A DNA stretch of 64,000 nt from Marthasterias glacialis (lineage: Eukaryota; Echinodermata; Asteroidea; Forcipulatida; Asteriidae). The stretch is from contig OU452234.1 of NCBI GenBank assembly GCA_911728455.2, positions 12,938,838-13,002,837 of the forward strand. The letters run 5' to 3'. The notes beneath the pieces were generated by a model. That model was not told where the DNA came from. It saw only the letters and a list, made by a program, of their open reading frames with translations, and did not search any database. Shown piece by piece: positions 26,101 to 35,100 of the stretch. Every line of letters begins with the position of its first letter. Position 1 is the stretch's first letter. A program made the position numbers and the translations under genes.

Positions 26101-29100
26101 GAAACAAAGGTACCGTCCAATCATTAGAAAGGTCTCTTTAACTCTTTGACGCCAGAATTTCTGCACACGTATGGACGGAATTGTTTTTTGTTTGTCATTT
26201 GATACTGTACAAAATCGAGGCCATAAATGGCTTTGCCGTCCATTTGAGTTGTGCGCGTGCAGCCGTAAATGGACTTAACAGAGTGAAAGAGTTAAGGTCC
26301 AACCCTTGATGCATTGACCAATCATGAATACCCACCCATCATCGACCAGGTATCCTGTTGGTAAGTGATGAGGTTTTGGAGCCGGAAGTGCAGTGTAACG
26401 AATGTTCACGTACATGTAATGTATACCATTCGTTTACATTGCACTTCAGGCTCTAAAAGGTCATCACTTACCGACATGATATCAAGGACTTTGTGGCAGG
26501 TGGCAGCAGACATATTTATTGACCCGATTCACCTGACGTCATTATACATGATAAATCTTGGTTGGGTTCCATGCGTGTTACTACGTACTGCGCATTTTAG
26601 GCGACGCGCATGCAGTCAAAGGTGCATTCATTTGGACTCAAAAAATGACAGACCGTGGGGGAACAGTGGCCACGTGTGACATCAATGCGAGGGGTAAATT
26701 TCCATTGTTTACTACGCATGCAACTGTAGAGATTGGAATTGGGGATTCTCCTATTCCTTGGGTTTCGTTGGTCCGTGCAGAATTATTAGTGAGCAGGAAG
26801 AGTGACCACAAATGACGAAAGACACAGATATTGGTTGATATAAGGGTAGTCTGATGACAAAGTTTATTCGGTGCTCCGCTCCTATCAATGATCTCTCTCC
26901 AACTCCTTTCTATTTCTAACATTTATTTATTTTATTCCAATCTTTGTTATTAATTATTTTCTAAATCAAAATATAATTGTTGCGCTTGCGATGGATTAAA
27001 CTGCATGTCACCATGCAATTTTCAGCTGATTAGCTGATTTCCTTCGTTTTTGGTTTTCTCAGCTGTGCTGTTGAAAAAAAAACACGGTGCACAGTCTTGC
27101 TGTGCCTGGCATGTTCCTCTGTTTTTGACAAACTGCAGTTTAATGCGTGTCTGAAGATGCCCACATTTCTGCAAACAATGGATTGAATGTCGGTCGTTTC
27201 GTACCCAGGGTTCATAGCACAGTGCCCAACAGTGACCATACAATAGACAAAAACACAATGACCGCCTTGAAGAAAGGCTAGCATGCTACACGCCTAGAGG
27301 TAGTTTCGCTACGGCAAGTCATAAATTTTAGCCTACTTTGACGACATTTCTGTTGGAGAACTTTTTGGATTATACTCTCTCACTCTCTGGTAATTTTTGT
27401 TTCTAAATCTGTTAACAAAATCTAGTCCCGCAATTGCCGGAGCGAAACTCATTTTTTGAGGCTTTTTGAGATTCAGCTGACCGCCTACTGGTAGTTGGTT
27501 TGCATGACTGGCTTAATATTCTTTGTGCAATAAAATAATGACTGGGTACGAAACTACTTGGGTACGAAACGACCCGCTTCACAATGGGTTTACATGTTCC
27601 TGGTAAGTCTGCTGCCGCCAAGCATCCCAGAAAGTCTTGAAGTACTATTCCTAATGGTTTCCTTTCCAATTCTTAGATGGTCCTGGAGGAGGTGACCCGT
27701 TGTCTCAATCTTGAGAAGCTCCTTCCCTGTTATCACCACCGAGTCACCATCAGCTGCCTGCAAGCGATCCGCACCCTCCAGAAGAACGGACATCTCCCTA
27801 GTGATCCCACCCTGTTCCAGACCTACGCTCAGTACAGTCACTTTGTGGAGATCAGAATGGCTGCCTTGGAATCACTCGTTGATTATGTCAAAGGTGGAGT
27901 AGGATTAGAAAATAAAAGCATGTTTTCCTGAAGGTTTTTTGTTTGTGTGTATACCTCTGTTTGCCTCTGAACTTTTCCTCAAATTGGTTAAAGTACCACC
28001 AAGGGAAACAGACTTGCCCATTTAAATCTACAATGAAAAGTAAAGAAATGGGACTTGTCAACAACAAAAAAGAAATTGGTTAAATAAAAAACAACTCGAT
28101 TTCACAAACAGTTCAGATTTATCTGAAGTGCAAATCAATCCTAATTGCTAAGCAAAGTGTGATATCACAATAAAAATGACTATGGTAATACTGACAACTC
28201 ACCATAAGATGAAGCTTAGTGCTTTGTGAAATCGACCCCAGGTCTCATACTTCAAATTGTAACTCTGCATCCCTTGCAGGAAAAATACTGAGCGTTTTTG
28301 AGATGCCCATCGGGTGTGATAAAGCGCTATATAAGAACTGCGTATTATTATTATTATACTTTCTTCTTGAGCTTTCCTTTCAGTTTGTTGTGGAGAGTCT
28401 GTCCACACCCAAGTTGTGCAACATCTTTAAAAAAGGGTGTACAGTGGGCCCCTTTAATGATTTTTCATCTTACTATGTTGAATATTTCACCCTCTTTTCT
28501 TTAGTTGAAGCCAACGCGGACATCTTTTCCTGGCTTCTCGACATCGTTGAGCAAGATCCCATGCCATCGGTTAGACATCGATTATTCCAGATGCTCATCG
28601 ACAATCCACCGTTTAAGTACAGAGAAGAGTCACCGCTCAATAACGAGTCTCTGGTTGAAAGACTTTGGACTCTAATGAAGTAAGTATGACTGCCTCTCAA
28701 AAATCACAATATTATCAAGAGGAATGACGTCACTGTGAGCATTTAGTACAGGAGTGGACACCCTGAGGTCAAAACAGCTACAACGCACGTTCGATGCTGA
28801 GTTTGACCTCAAAGACGGCGGTGAATGAATACGTTCTATATTTGAGGGCACTTTTGAGGAGACTTCTGAGGACACTAGGTGGCAGCAGACTTACCAGGTA
28901 AATCCATTCTTCTCGGAAATTTGCGCATGTTCAGAACTACGCAAACAATGGAATTTATTTGGTAAGTCTGCTGCCACCTAGCATTCTATAGTCTACTATT
29001 GCCTCCATGCCTCTGGTCATTGCCTTGATGCCCTATGAAATTTGGTGTACATTTGTTGTCGTATTGTTCAGCATGCTCTCTCCGCGGGAAGCTCCAGGGC

Positions 29101-32100
29101 AGCTTCCTCACAATTGTGTAGGGCTTCTGTTGCTCCGTTTAGTCTGGTAATGGGACAGTCATTCACTATGTGGTTCATTGTTTGGATCTCTCCACAATCA
29201 CAGCTTGGAGAGGTGGCGTGCCCCCACTGGAACAGGCTGGCGTGGCAGGGTCCAGCGTTCACTCGATGGCGGTTGAGGAACAACCACTGGCCTCGGGGGA
29301 AGAGTTGTGCCTGGCAGTTGTTGAGTGGGGTCAAGACACGAGCTGCTTGTTGGGAAGCAGCTTGTGGTCTGACCCCACTCAACAACTGCCAATTTGTCGA
29401 CAGTATGGAAATAAATGTAACTGAAACTGAAACTGAGGTGCAGTTTACCAAGCAAAAACTGCCCTGCCCTTCCAAAGAGGGAAGCATCAGTCCTGTATTA
29501 CTCACTCTGTGCTATTCGTTTTGATTTTGTTGTAGCTGTGGTACATCACACGATGCCAGGTTGCGATGCGACGCTGTTGACTTCTACCACAGTCTGTACG
29601 GCAGAAGTCGCCCGTCGTGTCTACCGATACCCGAGGTTGGTGGTATAGCCTGCTCCATCTCTTCTGACTTAATATATTCCATCTCCTCTGACTTTTTTGT
29701 TTTCTGACTTCCCTGACCGTTGTTTGTCTTTAATAGACCAATCCATTAAGCCCCGCCCCTAAATATATTGATCAATCACAGCATTTGCTTCATCGCCACT
29801 GCACACGTTGTCAGCACGATGTGTGTCTCTTCAATGCCACACTGCACGACAGAATGGCGCGTGCTATAAGTGCGGGCATGCATGTTTACATTTTCCAATA
29901 GGATATTATGGTGTTTGACTTTTGTCGGACTTTCAGTGGCATAGCCAAAGCTGTGATTGGTCAACACGTAAGGGGGGCTTAATGGATCAGTCTATTGTAA
30001 AAAGGTTTTTAAAATTGAAAGCAGGCATGATATTCTTGCTGCTTAATTTTTTTTTTTTTTTTCCCCTCAGAAAAATCAGCAAATTTTTGTTAAATAGCCT
30101 GAAAAGCCTTATACCATGTACGTCAGCTCAGCCCTTGTATTCAAGAACATTTTCCTACTGTTTTTTTCCAAGGGCTAAATACCATGCCTGAGAAATCATT
30201 CTTGGGAAGAAAAAAAAGAAAACAGTTTTGTCTGAAATGAAAGGAGTGCTTTCAAGAAAGTTTTGTTAAGTATTGAACCCACATCAGATTGTACGAAGGT
30301 GCTGCAGTCATGTTGAAAAAAAGAATCCTGTACAGTCTACATTTCTTCACAAGACCAAGTAAAACTAGCTTCTCTCCAAATATCCGCATGTTATTTATGA
30401 CCACTTTGTGCATGCTGCTTCATCGATCATCTAAGATACCTAACTCATGAAGCTAGGGATGACTCCATTTTCAAACCCCCCTCACGTGAATTGACACGAA
30501 ATTAAACAATTTGAAATTTTGAGGAATGTGTGTGGTCGATAGTTACACAATCACCAACGCACTTATTTTGAAGCACGACATTTTTGTTGTGTAAACTGTC
30601 AGGATTGGAAATCTAAGCTTGGCTGACTTTCAAAATGTGGAGAAATACCCACTTTGTAAATCAAGCTTTGAAGTTTACCAGTTAAATTTTTTTGATCTTT
30701 ATATCTTCGTTCCTTTATATATGTGTCGTTTTGTCTGTTTCTCAGTCAGTCCTGCCAGAACTAACCAAATTACCTGCAGAGATCTGCAGAAATATTCTGT
30801 TCTTTTTGTGTATGATTTTCAACTTTCGCCCGCAAAGTGGGTCTGCATTTATTTTCAAGTTCACATTAACAAGCTCAGCAGCTTCCTTAAGTAAAAATCC
30901 CTTTCCATGATAGCATGTCTGTCCAGTCACATCTCCCAAGCCTTTTCATAAGCTGAAATCCTCCCCCCCCCCCACCGCCCCCCCCCCCCCCCCCCCGATT
31001 CTCTCAGATTCAACCTCCTTCCCATTTTCTCATTACCCATTTCTTCCTTTGCCCAGTATGTGTACCACCCAGAGCTGTTTATTGAGAGAGTAGCGACAAC
31101 TTGCGGTCGGAAGCCATTTTCGGTCCCCCAAAAAATGCATATACACACGCAGGGTGCGAGACTACAGACTACACATTGGGTTGGGCTACATTATTTTAAA
31201 AAATTTCTTTTTTTGAAATATAAAAAAGCAACTGTGAACAATAGCCACATCAGTATTTGACAAAAGAGGTCATTCTGATAGGCCAATCAAATGGTTCACT
31301 GCAGTTCAGAGTAAAAAAAGAGGGGAAAACGACAGGAGAAAAAAAAACATGTCTAAATTAAAGAAAGAGAAGGAAAAAAAATGTAGCAAGAAGGAGACGG
31401 ACGTAAGGGTTGCTAGCCCCTGTGCCCCAGTAACGCACCTGAACAGTGCGGTGAAGGTATGTGTTATACATGACCTGATCTGAAAGCATCATATTATGAC
31501 TCGTAACAGATCGGGTTCAAAGGAGAACCACTTGGTCAAGGATTGGGTGATCAGCACTGATGGAAAATTGTATACCTCCACTACCCTAAAACATTTGGAC
31601 CGAAAAATGGCGTCCAGCAACCATGTGACCAAAGAAAACTGGTCCCTCCATTTCGCAACTCTCTCAGTACACAGCTATCGTCAAACCCATCCGGGAACCT
31701 CCCTAGCCCACAGCAATGACCGTGTAATTGCACCCAGCATTTTGTTTAATTTTTCGTTTGCTGCATGCAGTTTGGCTTGGTCCTTAATTTAAGAGAGAAA
31801 CGAACCATGCTGAACCCGTCTATTATAATCCCCGACGACGAGTCCGCGGGGAGTGATTCACAATCCCTGGTAAGTATAGATCACATGACACACTCACATG
31901 ATGCTTGATCACATGATACAGTCACATGGTAAGTCACATGTCACAATCATGTTAATACACAACTCTTTGTATCAAGACACTGCAATCTGCCAGCAGTCAT
32001 TTTTAGTCAAAGTATTCATTCAATTTTTTATCTTTTTCAAGATTATTCGAAAAGATCATTGAGACTATATATCTTTTTCAAGAATTAATCATTCTTATTT

Positions 32101-35100
32101 ATGATTTATTAAATATGATGACATGTTTTGTGTCAGTTATTGTAATAGTCATGCAATAAACCACAAGGGAAAGTGGCTGCGTAAATTTAATTCAATTGTT
32201 AAGGTTAAAATTAAACTGAAGGCCCCTATAGACAAACTTGTTTTTCTCATTTTAATTCTCGTCTTGTAAAAAAACTTCCAGTCCAGTAAAAATTATGAGC
32301 TACCAGCCCAGAGGTCTGATAGACCTTTTCCTCCAAATTCAAGCCCTGTAGAATTCTATTGATGCAAGGACCAACTCTTAGTGTTTCTGCTTTCTTAAAT
32401 GAGGTCTTTTGTTGGACTCACGTGAAATCCAAATAATTATTGTTCAGTTTTCAATGCTTATACTTCGGGCTAAATTTGAAGAACTGCTACGTAAAAAAAT
32501 GCTGTTCTAGTATTTGCGTTTACTAAGTTAAAAAAAATAGCAGGAAACCAGTGACTAATGCTTTTAGGAGTATTACACTTTGGTTGGTAACCTATTTCTA
32601 TTTAATGAATTTGTATGTTTGGGCAATCGGGTTGGTGTAGTGGTATCTGTCCTCGCCTTCCACCTCTAGGACCCCAGTTCGAATCCCACTGGGGGCTCTA
32701 TGTGGATTGGGGTGCCTACCTGATATGTGTAGGTTTTCCCTGGAATGGAGTCTCAGGGGTTTTCCCTCCGGCATCTAAAACTGAAATTTCTTTGCCTTCT
32801 CATGTATAATGATGAAGTTTGCTTTCTGAGAATCCTTGGCTTCACAACCGAATTGATAAATGAAATGAAAATTAACCCCGACCGATGTCCCAGGCGGATG
32901 AAATCTGCCCAATTTTCAGGCTGTGTATTGGGAGGGTGGATTAAATCGACCCTATATATAATGCTGTGGGTCAGCTCTATTTATATTGCATTTGTATCTA
33001 TTACAACACACTACGTGACATCAAAACGGCCTGTGTGAAAGCTCAAGTTGTGACCAAAATAACATTTAGGAAGTCGGCTTTGAACTTAGGAAATACTGCA
33101 GTCATTGTTCATGTTATTTATAGACATTTTATTTGCAGTTCTTAGAAAATAAAGGAGTGATTTTACAGCTTCAAAATGCGTGGCATTACACGTTAATTAG
33201 TACAGGGTGCTGTTAATGTTAAGTAGCTCTAATGTATTTAAAATGACCCATGGATAAAGTAATGCACAATCTGAAGTTTCAATTATGCATTCTTGCATTC
33301 CACAGAACGACAGTGAAGAGATAAAAGAGGAAAGTCAGAATTCAGGCTCAGAGAGCAACGTAGACCGCAAACGGAAGAGTGTCTCTCCTATGCCGTCATC
33401 GTCACAGCAGCGTGGCGGATCAAAGAGCGATGAAGAAGATGAAGAAGATTCTGCCTCGAAGAGAAAGGTAAAACTTGAGACGAAAAATATCTGAATACTT
33501 CGCCGTACTCATTCTTTCAGTCACTCTTTTTTTTTATGCCACGAATCAAAATGTTGGATCATTTTCACAATACAGAAAATTGTTCTAGAGACACAGGGCA
33601 GCGTCATGTCTTCGGAGTCCTCGTCTGATGATGATGAAGCGCCCTCAACGGAGAAAACCGACCAGGCCTCGCCGATCCCAAAACAGATCAAGACTGAGCC
33701 TTGCACGCCTTCAGCATCAAGTGTCAGAGTGAAAGAGGAGATAGTTCCTAACCCCCTGGCATTACCAGGTCGGTAACTTTTTCTTTCGTTTGAGGTTTTT
33801 TTTACTTTTTCTCTACTTCAGGAAAAAACAAATTGTGCTTGGGTTCAGCCAGGACAATGATTTAATCTCCTCATGCCTTATTTGGTTAAGTATGCTCTAA
33901 AACATCAACTAACGATTTATGACTAGTTCTTTTCTGTTATTTGTGTTTTTGCCCATACATGCCATACACCGATGTGTGTTAAAGCCTCAGCTCAACATTG
34001 GTAAACTGACTGTAAATGCTTCCATTCTTTGCACAAATCAAGATGTTTGTAACAAAACTAACCTGTGAAAATGTCAGCTCATTTCGTTTTTTTAATTTGT
34101 GAGAAAACGGTAAAAATCCATTCAGCGTTTTTGTACGCATTCCTATAGGTAGAGTTTTCGTCTCACTGAGACGAAAACTAATTTTGGATCTTATTTCATT
34201 TGTTATTTAAAAACGATCACACTTCAGGCAGAAATATTTCAAGGAAAGTTTTTTACCATCATTATCTTTATACTATGTAAGGTATATGTAAATCTGTGAA
34301 CATTTATGTTTTTCTTTTTACCAATGTTGAGCTGGGGCTTTATGCACGGTATACTCAGTACTTTCCCCAAGTCCTGTGAAAAAAATTCCACAGGCATATT
34401 CCTTGGGTGGGATTCGAACCCACGACCCCCGCCATTCTAGAGCAGATGTCTTACCAACTAGACTTCCAAGATTGCCCGGCAGCTGGAGGCAGTTTAAATC
34501 CTATCAACAGCGGGTACCGCAGCAATTAGAATAGATGTTAATTTCTGCAGGGATAACAAATATTATTTGTGTTTTTCACCCATACACCGATGTGTGTTAA
34601 AGGGCCCATGAAGAGGTATTTTGTCATATTACATTTTTGTGGCTTAATATACGGTTTGAAATTAACAAAACATAACATTGACCATTTTTGTGTGTTTGTT
34701 ATGCGTTAATACACTTTAATTGAGCCCCGAAAATGTGTGTCATTTGATTGCGCAATGATTTGTGACGTAGACTGTGGTCAAATGTTTCAAAGACAGCTCT
34801 GGTGCCGAGTGGTCAACAATGCATTGTGTGTTATTGTCACACACATGGCCCTGGTCAGCCGGTCCACTGTCTACGTTAGAGATTTTATGCTAATGAAGAA
34901 GGGTGGGTGGAGCGCGACAATCCCCTAATTTTAGAAATTGTTATTTCTACGGTAAATAGGCATGTAAACAATGTTTAAAAAATAATAATATACTATGATA
35001 GGCATACTTCCTTTTTTAATCAATAAAAAAATTAATTCATGGGACCTTTAAGCACTGTATACTGTTTAACAATTTATGACGAGTTCTTTTCTCTTGACAG

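Larger units (their letters stand above)
33936..35066 (-). repeat. Tandem SINE B copies carrying two nested TTAA elements, in TAF2 intron 26
   Basis: The minus-strand SINE B text runs 'tattatttgtgtttttgccc', 'acaccgatgtgtg', then the B-box region GGGTTCGAATCC reversed near 34406. It is followed by a second, truncated copy from 34561. Element G sits in the first copy and element F in the second, both at the same internal TTAA. The block is bracketed by near-identical 25-base stretches (about 33910-33935 and 35067-35093), which look like a target-site duplication that includes the acceptor tract of exon 27. Confidence 0.7.

Noticed and set aside
34737-34928. Similar open frames in element F copies (also at 49693-49884 and, on the minus strand, 58881-59072)
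   Set aside because: The frames resemble each other because the copies share ancestry. They are short, differ by stops and shifts, and match no transposase.
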